Positions 1 through 7,649 of a stretch of DNA of 64,000 bases are shown piece by piece. The DNA is from Nocardia brevicatena NBRC 12119. GTDB lineage: Bacteria; Actinomycetota; Actinomycetes; Mycobacteriales; Mycobacteriaceae. The stretch is from the NCBI RefSeq assembly GCF_000308495.1, contig NZ_BAFU01000049.1, forward strand, positions 1 through 64,000. The letters are read 5' to 3'. Numbering within the stretch: the first letter of the stretch is position 1; each line of letters begins with the position of its first letter. The notes under the pieces were generated by a model. It saw only the letters and a program-made list of their open reading frames with translations, made no database searches and was not told the origin of the DNA. Both the position numbers and the translations under genes were made by a program.

Positions 1-351
1 ACCGAACCGCACAGAAATCCTCGGCGATCAGGTGACCGTGGCGCAGCCGAACAAGGAACTCGGCACATGCCTACCCGTCAGGGGCTCCTGGTAGTACTCG
101 CCGAAAGGCCACGGATATGCCCGTTGCGCCTGGTCGAAGGAGCCCCCACCGAAGGTCCGGAGAAATCCGAGCAGCGTCCGAGGTGGACTGCCGGCGCAGC
201 GGATACGCGCCGTGACGTCACCCCCACCGGCCGCTTGCCGGCTTCGGGCGGACCGCACCGGCGCCGGCTGCGTATTTCTTCGGCCTGCGGAGTGAGCTCG
301 GCGGTCTGCTCGGCGGAAGGGCGCCGCTGATTCCGACTGTCGGAATTGTGG
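1..351. other. No supportable gene at left edge
   Basis: Both strands have short open frames here, but none shows a recognisable domain or a convincing ribosome binding site. A reverse-strand frame over 28-258 is open but unrecognised. The stretch adjoins three gene relics and is probably part of the same decayed region. Confidence 0.4.
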
Positions 352-522
352 TCAGGACTGCGGCGTGGCCTCGCCGGCCTTGCGAGTGAGCATGGTGAGC
401 GCATCGAGGTGAGAGTGGTAGGCGGTGCGACCCTTGTGAGTGAGGGCGAGCCAGGTTTCGGTTTGCGGCCGGTGTAGCCCTTGGTGATGGTGAGGTATCC
501 GGCGGCCTCCAGCAGTGTCATC
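352..522 (-). pseudogene. Relic of a winged-helix (HTH_34-type) transcriptional regulator
   Basis: Read leftward from the ATG at 522, the first 22 codons give LLEAAGYLTITKGYTGRKPK. After one lost base the neighbouring frame continues TWLALTHKGRTAYHSHLDAL and stops at 352. Together these match the C-terminal half of small winged-helix regulators (beta-wing, then the LT.KGR.A...HL.AL helix). The N-terminal recognition helix is missing and the coding region is interrupted by a single-base deletion, so this is a broken remnant. Its 5' side abuts the hydrolase relic at 557, suggesting a deletion that joined two unrelated genes. The family assignment is by motif only. Confidence 0.55.
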
Positions 523-556
523 GCCTTATCAGGTGGTGGCGGGCAGGTCTCTGCTG

Positions 557-697
557 ATGATCTCGTTGGTGGGCCATTCGTGGGGTGGCGCGTGGATCCC
601 GAACGCGACCGCCACGGTACTGCCAGGGTGCGGTCACACAGTGCATGAGGACTGCCCGGCCGAGACCATTCCGCTGATCGAGAACTTCCTCCGCTGA
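557..697 (+). pseudogene. Internally deleted alpha/beta-hydrolase relic
   Basis: The frame carries LVGHSWGG, the GxSxG nucleophile-elbow motif of alpha/beta-hydrolases (codons at about 572-589). It is followed almost at once by TVLPGCGHTVHEDCPAETI and LIENFLR, which is the C-terminal catalytic-histidine strand and last helix of the same fold. In a whole enzyme these lie roughly 120-150 residues apart, and the lid and acid residue are gone here. The deletion kept the frame, so a 46-residue peptide could still be made, but it could not fold as a hydrolase. A strong hairpin follows the stop codon. Confidence 0.55.
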
Positions 698-702
698 ATC
701 GA

Positions 703-740
703 CGATGATGGCCCATCCTCGCTGGGGTGGGCCATCATCG
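703..740. terminator. Hairpin terminator after hydrolase relic
   Basis: Bases 703-715 and 728-740 are perfect reverse complements (13 bp). U-G and G-C pairs extend the stem to about 17 bp around a 4-base loop. There is no T-tract, as is common for actinobacterial terminators. It lies 6 bases after the stop at 697 and probably once ended the hydrolase transcript. It could also act on leftward transcripts from cadI. Confidence 0.6.
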
Positions 741-784
741 ATGGGTGGCGAAGGCGCCTGATGGGAGCTGATCGGTGAGTCCTT

Positions 785-1020
785 CTTGCTGCCGGTAACG
801 CCCGCTCGAGCGATCAGCGGTCGTCCGACGAAACCAGCGAACGCACCGGTGATCACCGGTGCCGACCAACCGGTCTTGCCGTGATCGACAACACCGGAAA
901 CACGTAATGCAGAACCCCCCAACTCGAGATGTGGGTCAGGCGCAGCACCGCCAACGCCCGGCCGCGCCCCGCCCGCGGCAGCCCACCCACAGCCGCGGGC
1001 GCGGTCTCCACATCGATCAC
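785..1020 (-). pseudogene. 5' relic of an MFS transporter downstream of cadI
   Basis: A GTG at 1020 opens a frame with ALAVLRLTHISSWGVLHYVF, the typical first membrane helix of an MFS permease. The matching continuation TGWSAPVITGAFAG lies in another frame, so a frameshift sits near 875. After about 60 residues all similarity ends. The start is 14 bases past the cadI stop, on the same strand, so an efflux permease was probably the second gene of the cadI operon and has decayed. Reading the two pieces as one protein is an inference from MFS motif order. Confidence 0.5.
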
Positions 1021-1033
1021 GGACCCCGAGCTC

Positions 1034-1549
1034 TTATCCGGCGGCGGCCGGCGCGCAGCACGCCACCCCCGACCCCGTCTCGGCCTCGGATGCGGTCTCA
1101 CCGCGGCCGTCGGTGCCGCAGCACGCCTGTACCGCCTCCTTGTCGCCCATCTCGGCCAGTTCTGGGGCGGCGCCGAAGTGCTCGGTATCGACCAGCACCG
1201 TGTAAACCTCCCACCGCTCCTGATTCGGGCCGGTCACCCACACCTTGTCCTGGGTGGCGAAACAACACGTCGTCGCGATCTGCTCCTCGGTGAACAGGCC
1301 GGCCTCCGACAGACGCGCGATCTCGGCGTGCACCTTCTCCGAGGACTCCACCTCGACACCGAGGTGGTTCACACTGCCGCCGTGACCAGGATTCTCGATG
1401 AGCACCAGCTTCAACGGCGGCTCCACGATCGCGAAGTTCGCATATCCGGGCTTGCGTTTCGCCGGTTCGGTATCGAACAGCGTCGAGTAGAACTCGACCG
1501 CGGACTCCAGATCGTCCACATTGAGCGCGAGCTGAACGCGGGACACCAT
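1034..1549 (-). CDS. cadI: ArsI/CadI-family glyoxalase-fold metalloenzyme
   Basis: Glyoxalase/bleomycin-resistance (VOC) fold protein of the ArsI/CadI family, whose characterised ArsI members are Fe(II)-dependent C-As lyases that demethylate or break down trivalent organoarsenicals. CadI of M. tuberculosis is metal-induced. The N-terminus SRVQLALNVDDLESAVEFY is the family signature. Visible active-site candidates are Gln6, His62, Glu114 and the vicinal Cys95-Cys96 pair that binds the arsenical. The C-terminal tail carries two more CC pairs. ATG 1549 is preferred over upstream GTG codons because GGTGG lies 6-8 bases ahead. It is divergent from arsR across an 85-base operator region. The following transporter gene is broken, so detoxification here may rest on the enzyme alone. 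Confidence 0.9.
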   Translation of the reverse strand: MVSRVQLALNVDDLESAVEFYSTLFDTEPAKRKPGYANFAIVEPPLKLVLIENPGHGGSVNHLGVEVESSEKVHAEIARLSEAGLFTEEQIATTCCFATQDKVWVTGPNQERWEVYTVLVDTEHFGAAPELAEMGDKEAVQACCGTDGRGETASEAETGSGVACCAPAAAG

Positions 1550-1563
1550 GACCACCACCTATG

Positions 1564-1619
1564 TGACATATATCGAATCATTGACAGTGGTCAGTCTGCC
1601 ACCTTTTCGACATAAGTCA
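1564..1619. promoter_or_regulatory. Divergent arsR/cadI operator (inverted 13-mers)
   Basis: TGACATATATCGA at 1564-1576 and TCGACATAAGTCA at 1607-1619 are reverse complements at 11 of 13 positions. The pair fills an AT-rich gap between the divergent starts at 1549 and 1643. A TTGACA at 1581-1586 could serve as the -35 of arsR. Such imperfect dyads are typical SmtB/ArsR sites, and autoregulation of both genes is inferred from position. Confidence 0.6.
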
Positions 1620-1642
1620 ACATCATCGGTAGGATCGGTTTC

Positions 1643-2002
1643 ATGCCCAAAGCACTGCCCGTCATCGACACAACCGCTCCCGTCTGCTGTCCGCCGGTGG
1701 CGGCCGGTCCGGTCGACGACGAGGCGGCCCTGCACGTCGCACTGCGACTGAAGGCTCTCGCCGACCCGGTCCGGGTGAAACTGATGTCACTGCTGCTGGC
1801 CGGTCCGGACACCGGGCGAAACGGTGGCGACCTCGCCGCCGCGGTCGGGGTGTCCGAATCCACGGTCAGCCACCACCTCACCCAGTTGCGCAAAGCCGGC
1901 CTGATCGCCTCCGAACGCCACGGCATGAACGTCATCCACCACGCCCACCGCGACGCCCTGGCTGCACTGTGTCTCGTCCTCGATCCCAACTGCTGCCGCT
2001 GA
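1643..2002 (+). CDS. ArsR/SmtB-family metalloregulator
   Basis: A 119-residue winged-helix repressor of the ArsR/SmtB family. The core ALADPVRVKLMSLLL plus the recognition helix SESTVSHHLTQLRKAGLI is complete. Cys15-Cys16 near the N-terminus matches the CC pair that binds As(III) in the actinobacterial CgArsR type. No cysteine is found near residue 55, the third ligand in that type. A second CC pair lies two residues from the C-terminus and may supply the missing ligand. It is divergent from cadI with an inverted repeat between them, so it most likely represses cadI and itself. Whether As, Sb or Cd is the inducer cannot be read from the sequence. Confidence 0.9.
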   Translation: MPKALPVIDTTAPVCCPPVAAGPVDDEAALHVALRLKALADPVRVKLMSLLLAGPDTGRNGGDLAAAVGVSESTVSHHLTQLRKAGLIASERHGMNVIHHAHRDALAALCLVLDPNCCR

Positions 2003-2185
2003 CGGCCCGCGCCTCTCTCCAGTGCGCGCAGACCTCCCCGTCAAGGCTCGTTCAATTGTGTCCGCAAAAGAGATTTTATGGACATACGAAAGGCTGGAAA
2101 CGCCTCTGGCCAGTGGTGATCGCCTGCGTAGGTGTCCAAGAACGCATCGTTTTACGACACCGCTGTTACTGCGCGGGGCGGCATA

Positions 2186-2500
2186 TCACCTGCCGCTACT
2201 CCAGCGCGCGTTCTCACCCAGCCGATCCCCATCGGCGTCCAACTCCTTGTCGAGCGCCTTGCCGCCGTCGGGCTCGGTCCAGAAGTCGAAGCGCCGGCCG
2301 CGGTCGCTCATGGCACACGTCTGCATCCACACCGCGTGGGCTATGCCGGAATGCAGCTCCGGCGGCAGCTCCTTATCGAAGGCGCTGGCGATCGTCTTGC
2401 GCACTGCCGGGACATCCTTCGTGGCGGATGGGTAGTGGCGTAGAACGTATCGGCCGGGAAACCTCAGCGAGACAGCTCCGAGCACCTGAGCCCACGCCAT
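2186..2500 (-). CDS. Hypothetical protein, possibly a truncated gene
   Basis: I do not recognise this protein. The frame shows coding-like composition: RFPGRYVLRHYPSATKD, then an amphipathic stretch with Trp and Cys residues, ending in a charged tail rich in Asp and Arg. The ATG at 2500 begins MAWAQVLGAVSLRF. It has no clear Shine-Dalgarno sequence, and the frame stays open upstream to 2704 in low-quality sequence. No signal peptide or membrane segment is visible. It stands alone between arsR and a small rightward gene in a region with many relics, so it may be the 3' part of a larger lost gene. Confidence 0.35.
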   Translation of the reverse strand: MAWAQVLGAVSLRFPGRYVLRHYPSATKDVPAVRKTIASAFDKELPPELHSGIAHAVWMQTCAMSDRGRRFDFWTEPDGGKALDKELDADGDRLGENARWSSGR

Positions 2501-2702
2501 CGGACGAATCGGCACACCGATAGGACCGCAGCGGCGTACCGCCCGGCTTTGGGCCCGGTCACTGTTCGATGTCGCCGATCTGCCACCATGAGGGCTGTCC
2601 CATCCGAACGGCGCCGGTCCGACCAGATGTCCTGCGGGAGGCATCATCATGACCGGTACCGATTGTGACGGCGTGACCGCAGCGACCTTTCGAAGGAGAG
2701 TC

Positions 2703-2930
2703 ATGTCCTTTCCCGAACTTCCCCGGTCGGAGCCCGGTGAAGTGCTGTTGGTCTGTACGTGCTACGAGGACGGCATCGCACTGTGGGGCGGGCTGCTCGA
2801 CGAGATCGGGGGCCGCCGGGAAGGCGATGTGCTCGTCGTCGGGGACAGCGGGGTGCGGCTGCGACCGGTCGAGGACTGCATCCTCGAAATCCATGGAGAC
2901 GAAAGCCGCCGGCCGACCCCGGTTCACTGA
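2703..2930 (+). CDS. Small hypothetical protein (75 aa)
   Basis: A short acidic protein starting MSFPELPRSEPGEVLLVCT. The start is chosen because AAGGAGAG lies four bases before ATG 2703, one of the better ribosome sites in this area. The middle LWGGLLDEIGGRREGDVLVV has alternating hydrophobic strands, and the C-terminus is basic. There is no membrane segment and I recognise no domain. The roughly 300 bases after it, up to the acetyltransferase, show no gene. It may be a real small gene of unknown role. Confidence 0.45.
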   Translation: MSFPELPRSEPGEVLLVCTCYEDGIALWGGLLDEIGGRREGDVLVVGDSGVRLRPVEDCILEIHGDESRRPTPVH

Positions 2931-3228
2931 TGTCTGTCTGCAGGACCAGAGGCGGTGGGGCGAAAGTGACGGTGCGGGGCCGCCGTAGTATCGATCGAAA
3001 GTCCGAAAACACTGGTCAGAAGTGGTTTCCGGCCGGGCGGGCGCGGCTCGAATCCGCCCAACATCGGCGAGTTCTACCGAGATCTCGTATGACCGGGCGC
3101 CCCGACCGTGGTATCCGGAGCGGCAGCGTATGCCGTTGCTCGAACCATTGCCGCACCGGGGGTGCCGGTCGGAACGACCAATGATTCCTCCCGGATCGTC
3201 GCGGGCCGGTCCGACCGGGCTCGGGCAG

Positions 3229-4083
3229 ATGTCCAGGCAGTCTTCGGATACCCGGTCCATGCGCGAGCGCATGCTTGCCGGAGACCTCTACCTCGCCGAC
3301 GACCCCGAGCTGATCGAGCAGAACTTGCGCGCCATGGACCTGATGGAAGCGTTCGATGCCACGCCGATGCGCGATGCCGCTCGGCGGCGGACCCTGCCGG
3401 CCGAGCTGCTCGGTGCGATCGGCGACGCCACGGAGATCCGGCCGCCTTTGCGAGTCGGTTACGGTCGCCATATTGGTATCGGGGCTCGTACGTTCGTCAA
3501 CTTCGGCCCGGTGGCCTTGGATGTCGCGCCGATCACGATCGGGAACGACGTACAGATCGGCACCAATGTCCAGTTGCTTACGCCGACTCATCCGCTCGAT
3601 CCCGCACAACGCCGAGCGAAATGGGAATCCGCCGCACCGATCACCATTGCCGACAATGTCTGGCCGGGAAGCGGTGCGATCGTTCTGCCCGGTGTGACAA
3701 TCGGTGAGAACACCGTGGTCGGCGCCGGTTCGGTGGTCACCGGCGATCTGGCGCCGAACGTCGTCGCGGTGGGGAACCCGGCGCGGATGGTCCGGACCCT
3801 TACACCCCCCGATACGGTCCGAGGCTCCCCGGTGGAGCCGAGCAAAGGTGTAGACATCATCGCTTCGATGGGCGCGTCGGTCCCGCGTGGTCGGCGGATC
3901 CGGGAGCACGGTGAAACGGTCGGACCCGGTAACTTCTTGCCGCAGCCGGATTCATATACGCAACAGGCGCGTTCGGTTCCGGAGCGTGTCCACCGACCGG
4001 GTGTCACCGCTGTGCCGACCCTGATCGTCGACCGGACATACGCACTCGTATCCCCTCGAACGATCGGCCCGTCGCCGCGCTGA
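3229..4083 (+). CDS. Maltose/galactoside O-acetyltransferase-like protein with C-terminal extension
   Basis: A left-handed beta-helix acyltransferase of the Maa/LacA/NodL type, moving acetyl from acetyl-CoA to a sugar hydroxyl. It begins with the Mac cap (MRERMLAGDLYLADDPELIE, from residue 11). Hexapeptide repeats follow, such as IGNDVQIGTNVQLLTPTHP, where the His is the expected catalytic base, then GAIVLPGVTIGENTVVGAGS and VGNPARMV. Family members end about there, at roughly 190 residues. This frame runs on for about 90 residues rich in Arg, Pro and Gly with no recognisable domain, probably lost-stop read-through. ATG 3229 and ATG 3259 are both possible starts; neither has a strong ribosome site. 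No partner genes adjoin it. Confidence 0.8.
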   Translation: MSRQSSDTRSMRERMLAGDLYLADDPELIEQNLRAMDLMEAFDATPMRDAARRRTLPAELLGAIGDATEIRPPLRVGYGRHIGIGARTFVNFGPVALDVAPITIGNDVQIGTNVQLLTPTHPLDPAQRRAKWESAAPITIADNVWPGSGAIVLPGVTIGENTVVGAGSVVTGDLAPNVVAVGNPARMVRTLTPPDTVRGSPVEPSKGVDIIASMGASVPRGRRIREHGETVGPGNFLPQPDSYTQQARSVPERVHRPGVTAVPTLIVDRTYALVSPRTIGPSPR

Positions 4084-4211
4084 CAACCGGGAGGCCGTGA
4101 TCACCCGACTCGGGTGGATGCCGATGTTCGTCGACCGGCCCGACCACCACGGCCCGAAGGTCGGTGTTCTTCGGTCGGAGACCGTACCGTCGAAAAGGAG
4201 AGCGGCTCTTG

Positions 4212-5411
4212 TCAACGGGCGGCGTGGCGCGCGGCGCCCACCGCGCGTTTGGCGATGGCCCAGCGGTGTACTTCGGAGGGGCCGTCGTAGATCCGGAAAG
4301 GTCGGACTTCCCGGGAGAGGCGGGCCAAGGGCAGGTCATCGGAGACGCCGAGACCGCCGCACAGTTGGATACCGCGGTCGACGATGCGGAAGATGGCCTC
4401 GGCGGCGAAGGTCTTCGCGATCGATGTCGCGTTGCCCGCGTGTTCGCCGTTGTCGAGTTCCCAACAGGCGCGCACGAGCAGTGCGCGGGTGGCAGCGATA
4501 TCGATCTCGTTGTCCGCCACCATTTTCTGTGCCAGGCCGAGGTCACCGATCCGCGCGCCGAAACCTTCGCGTTCGGCGACGCGGGCGACCGCGATATCGT
4601 GCGCGCGTCGGGAGGCTCCGAGCCAACGCATCACATGGGTCATTCGAGCGGGGCCCAGGCGGACCTGCGCGTATTCGAAGCCGCGGTCGACGGCGCCGAG
4701 CACCGCTTCATCGGGGACGAACATATCCTCGAAGAAGACCTCGCAGTGACCGCCGATCATGGCACGGTCGAGCGTGCCGATATGCCGGCCGACGCGCAGG
4801 CCGGGGGTGTCGGCGGGGGTGAGGAACATGGTGGCCCCACCGCGCTGCCCCGGCTCGCCGGAGGTGCGGGCCATGACGATGAAGAACCCGGCGCCATCCG
4901 CGCCGGTGATGAAATGCTTGTGACCGTTGATGCGCCAGCCGCCGTCCACCTTCGCCGCGCGGGTGGCCAACGCGGACGGGTCGGAGCCGGCGCCGGGGGC
5001 GGGTTCGGTCATCGCGAAGGCCGAACGCACCTCGCCACGGGCGAGCGGCTCCAGATACCGCGACTTCTGCTCTGGGTCGGCGATATGGGCGAGCATATGC
5101 ACATTGCCCTCGTCGGGTGCGGCGATATTGAGCGCCGTCGGGCCGAACAGCGAGTAGCCGGCCTCCTCGAAGACCGGCGCGCGATCCGACATCGACAAAC
5201 CCTGTCCGCCGTACTCGATCGGGGCATGCGGTGCGAACACTCCCGCCGCACGGGCCTGTTCCTGCAAGGTGACGCGTATCCGGTCCCCGCCGGCGGCGGT
5301 GATGTCACCGTGGTGCTCGTCTTCGACCGGCAGCACCGTGGTACGCACGAACTCGCGGGTGCGTTCCACCAGGTCCTGCACATCGGCGGAATAAGTCAGA
5401 TCGATCGGCAT
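4212..5411 (-). CDS. Acyl-CoA dehydrogenase, ACAD10/11-like
   Basis: A 399-residue flavoprotein with the full acyl-CoA dehydrogenase layout: helical N-domain, the FAD/substrate motif FAMTEPAPGAGSDPSALATR, and a C-terminal helical bundle with LCGGLGVSDDLPL. It ends RIYDGPSEVHRWAIAKR rather than with the EGT-type ending of beta-oxidation dehydrogenases; DGPxEVH is typical of the ACAD10/11 group. The ATG at 5411 is preceded by GAGGAGGA, which rules out the longer upstream frame. It is transcribed away from the XRE-TetR regulator across 172 bases and is probably its target. The substrate is unknown; the two other DGPxEVH proteins of this window lie beside APH kinases, but this one does not. Confidence 0.88.
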   Translation of the reverse strand: MPIDLTYSADVQDLVERTREFVRTTVLPVEDEHHGDITAAGGDRIRVTLQEQARAAGVFAPHAPIEYGGQGLSMSDRAPVFEEAGYSLFGPTALNIAAPDEGNVHMLAHIADPEQKSRYLEPLARGEVRSAFAMTEPAPGAGSDPSALATRAAKVDGGWRINGHKHFITGADGAGFFIVMARTSGEPGQRGGATMFLTPADTPGLRVGRHIGTLDRAMIGGHCEVFFEDMFVPDEAVLGAVDRGFEYAQVRLGPARMTHVMRWLGASRRAHDIAVARVAEREGFGARIGDLGLAQKMVADNEIDIAATRALLVRACWELDNGEHAGNATSIAKTFAAEAIFRIVDRGIQLCGGLGVSDDLPLARLSREVRPFRIYDGPSEVHRWAIAKRAVGAARHAAR

Positions 5412-5583
5412 CGCAGTCCTCCTCGGCATTCGGAACGACGCTGTGCCAACCGAGCGATCGCTCCGGAGGAACCTTCGCATCGTGCCGGCACGTTGTCAAA
5501 GATAGTCTCTTGTACTGTCCTGTCGTCAGAGCGGATGCTTGTAGGAGTGTTCGGATAGCCTGAACACCATGTCGGAGGAACCC

Positions 5584-6468
5584 ATGGCCGCGCCGCTATC
5601 ACCCCATGAGGCGATCAGGGCAGCGCGCAGCGCGGCCGGACTCTCACTGCGCGAGGTTGCCCGCCGCATCGGAGTGAGCCCGGCAACACTCAGCGCCATC
5701 GAGAACGGGCGGACCGGCCTGTCCGTCTCTCGGCTGACCGGGCTGGCCGCCGCCCTCGGAGTGCCCGCACACCGGTTGCTCGGTACCGCCTCCGCCGCCT
5801 CCGTGCCGGTACGCACGGAGGTCGTGGACACCGCACGCGGGTCCTGGCGGGAATTCGGGCCTCTCGAGGCCGATCCGGCGCTGACGGCGGCCATCGCCTC
5901 GTTCGTGGAGATCGGGTATCACGGCACCACCGTGCGGGCATTGGCCCGCCGGGCCGGCACCAGTGTGCCGGGCCTCTACCACCACTACCGTGACAAGCAG
6001 GGAGTCCTGGTGCGAATTCTGGATCTCACCATGGACGATCTGCACTGGCGGGTGCGCGCCGCCCGCGCCGAGGGGCATGACGGCCTCGACCGGGTCCGGC
6101 TGATCGTGGAGGCGCTGGCGCTGTTCCACACCCATCGGCGGGAACTCGGTTTCATCGGCGCCAGTGAAATGCGCAGCCTGGTACCTGTCGAGCGTGCGCG
6201 GATCGCACGGTCGCGCAGTGAGATCCAGCGAATGCTGGACGAGGAGATCGCCGCGGCCCGCGCCGACGGTCGGATCACCACCGCGCATCCCCGGGCCGCC
6301 GGGCGGGCGATCGTCACCATGTGCACCGGTATATCCCAGTGGTTCCGCGAGGGAGGAGCCGACTCTCCCGAGGGAATCGCCACGCAATACGGGGAGTTCG
6401 CCCTCGACCTGCTGGGAGCGAATCGGCTCGGTTCCGACTCGGCGCCTGAGGGTCCAACCCGCGCGTGA
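5584..6468 (+). CDS. XRE-TetR fusion transcriptional regulator
   Basis: A two-headed regulator of 294 residues. Residues about 8-66 form a lambda-repressor/XRE helix-turn-helix (LSLREVARRIGVSPATLSAI, then a helix ending AHRLLG). After a 25-residue linker, residues about 92-140 form a complete TetR N-domain: FVEIGYHGTTVRALARRAGT and VPGLYHHYRDKQGVLVRIL. The rest is a helical TetR ligand-binding region (GFIGASEMRSL, WFREGG). ATG 5584 is preferred over ATG 5569 because GGAGGAACCC sits just before it. It is divergent from an acyl-CoA dehydrogenase at the edge of the catabolic island, so an acyl-CoA or the free acid is a plausible effector. Two DNA-binding domains in one chain is unusual for TetR proteins. 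Confidence 0.88.
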   Translation: MAAPLSPHEAIRAARSAAGLSLREVARRIGVSPATLSAIENGRTGLSVSRLTGLAAALGVPAHRLLGTASAASVPVRTEVVDTARGSWREFGPLEADPALTAAIASFVEIGYHGTTVRALARRAGTSVPGLYHHYRDKQGVLVRILDLTMDDLHWRVRAARAEGHDGLDRVRLIVEALALFHTHRRELGFIGASEMRSLVPVERARIARSRSEIQRMLDEEIAAARADGRITTAHPRAAGRAIVTMCTGISQWFREGGADSPEGIATQYGEFALDLLGANRLGSDSAPEGPTRA

Positions 6469-6878
6469 GCCTGCGCGGCGGGTTACCGACGGTCTTATCG
6501 GTGAGTGGGACACCGGGCGGCTGTGGTCTGCCCTGGGTCTTCGAACACCGCCTTCCGGTACGCCGGTCGAACCCGGGTCGTGCTCGCCGAACTCTGGCGC
6601 ACGCCGCGGGCCCGAGATCGATCACCATCGCCGCGTCGCCCGCGGTGCAGCGGTGTCGGCAGGCGTCGTCCTGGCCGTGTCGGGCCCGCATTGCGGGGTA
6701 GGAGGCGGGGCGGGCGGTGATTGACACCGCGACGGAAGCCTCTTACTGTCAAACTGACATCAGTTCAGTTTGGTGAACTGCGTGGCCAGAGCCGCGTGGC
6801 GCCCGCTCGCCCACCGTGATGGCGGCGGACGTAATGCGCCGAACACCCTCTGATTTCCCGAGAAGAAAGGCGGACACG
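6469..6878. other. Intergenic region, promoter at its right end only
   Basis: No gene can be supported in the first 250 bases. The right third holds the promoter and operator listed separately for the SDR gene at 6879. The short frames seen lack ribosome sites and known motifs. Confidence 0.5.
6721..6780 (+). promoter_or_regulatory. SDR promoter with overlapping regulon operator
   Basis: TTGACA at 6721-6726 and TACTGT at 6744-6749 are separated by exactly 17 bases, a good sigma-70-type promoter. From 6755 the sequence reads TGACATCAGTTCAGTT; its right half is identical to the operator right half seen before the ADH gene at 21484. An inverted repeat CAGTTCA (6761-6767) / TGAACTG (6774-6780) covers the expected start site. 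Repression by a TetR-type protein is inferred. Confidence 0.6.
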
Positions 6879-7649
6879 ATGGCGCCGGGAGCGGATCGAC
6901 TCCGGGACAAGACCGTGCTGGTAACGGGCGCCGGTGGCGGAATCGGGGTGGAGATCGTGCGCCGCCTCGCCGCCGAAGGCGCGGTGGTGATCGCCACCGA
7001 CCGGCCCGCGGCCGCGGCGGACTGCGCCGATCTGGTGGCCGGACTGGGCGAACCGGATCGGCACCTGGCGCTGGGGTTGGACATCACCGACGAGGACGCC
7101 TGGCGGACAGCCACCGCCACCATCGCCGGGCGCTTCGGCGGCCTCGACGTGCTGATCAACAATGGCGCCATCGGCAGCCTGGCGGGCGTGGTCGACGAGA
7201 AGCTGGACCGATACAACCGGGTGGTCGCGGTGAGCCAGACCGGTACCTGGCTGGGCATGAAACATGCCGGCGCCCTGATCGAACATAGCGGCGGCGGGTC
7301 GATCGTGAACCTGTGCTCGATCCTGGGCACGGTCGGCGGGCTCGGCGACAGCCTGGCCTACGCCGCGGCCAAGGGGGCGGTGCGGACGATGACGAAGAAC
7401 GCCGCGCTGCACTGGGCGCTGCGGGGAGTGCGGGTGAACTCCGTCCATCCCGCATTCATCGGCACCGAGCAGTTGCTGGAGCGGTACGAGGGCGGCGAGC
7501 GGCATACCGCCATGGTGGCGGGAACCCCGATGGGTCGGCTGGGTCGCGCCGAGGAGGTGGCCGCCGCGGTGGCCTTCCTCGCCGGGGACGACGCCACCTA
7601 TGTGACCGGCACGGAGTTGTACGTGGACGGTGGGTGGACATGCGCCTGA
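6879..7649 (+). CDS. SDR-family oxidoreductase
   Basis: A 256-residue classical short-chain dehydrogenase/reductase. The NAD(P) loop TGAGGGIG is near residue 18, and ATDRPA after strand 2 gives an acidic residue favouring NAD. The active site has Ser in NLCSILG and YxxxK in YAAAK; it ends GTELYVDGGW. The usual NNAG motif reads NNGA, a small departure. ATG 6879 follows AAAGG at a good distance, and further in-frame starts upstream lack one. It probably oxidises or reduces a hydroxyl/keto group of a pathway intermediate. Its last 52 bases overlap the 3' end of the convergent MBL-fold gene. It is expressed from the promoter/operator at 6721-6780. Confidence 0.88.
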   Translation: MAPGADRLRDKTVLVTGAGGGIGVEIVRRLAAEGAVVIATDRPAAAADCADLVAGLGEPDRHLALGLDITDEDAWRTATATIAGRFGGLDVLINNGAIGSLAGVVDEKLDRYNRVVAVSQTGTWLGMKHAGALIEHSGGGSIVNLCSILGTVGGLGDSLAYAAAKGAVRTMTKNAALHWALRGVRVNSVHPAFIGTEQLLERYEGGERHTAMVAGTPMGRLGRAEEVAAAVAFLAGDDATYVTGTELYVDGGWTCA

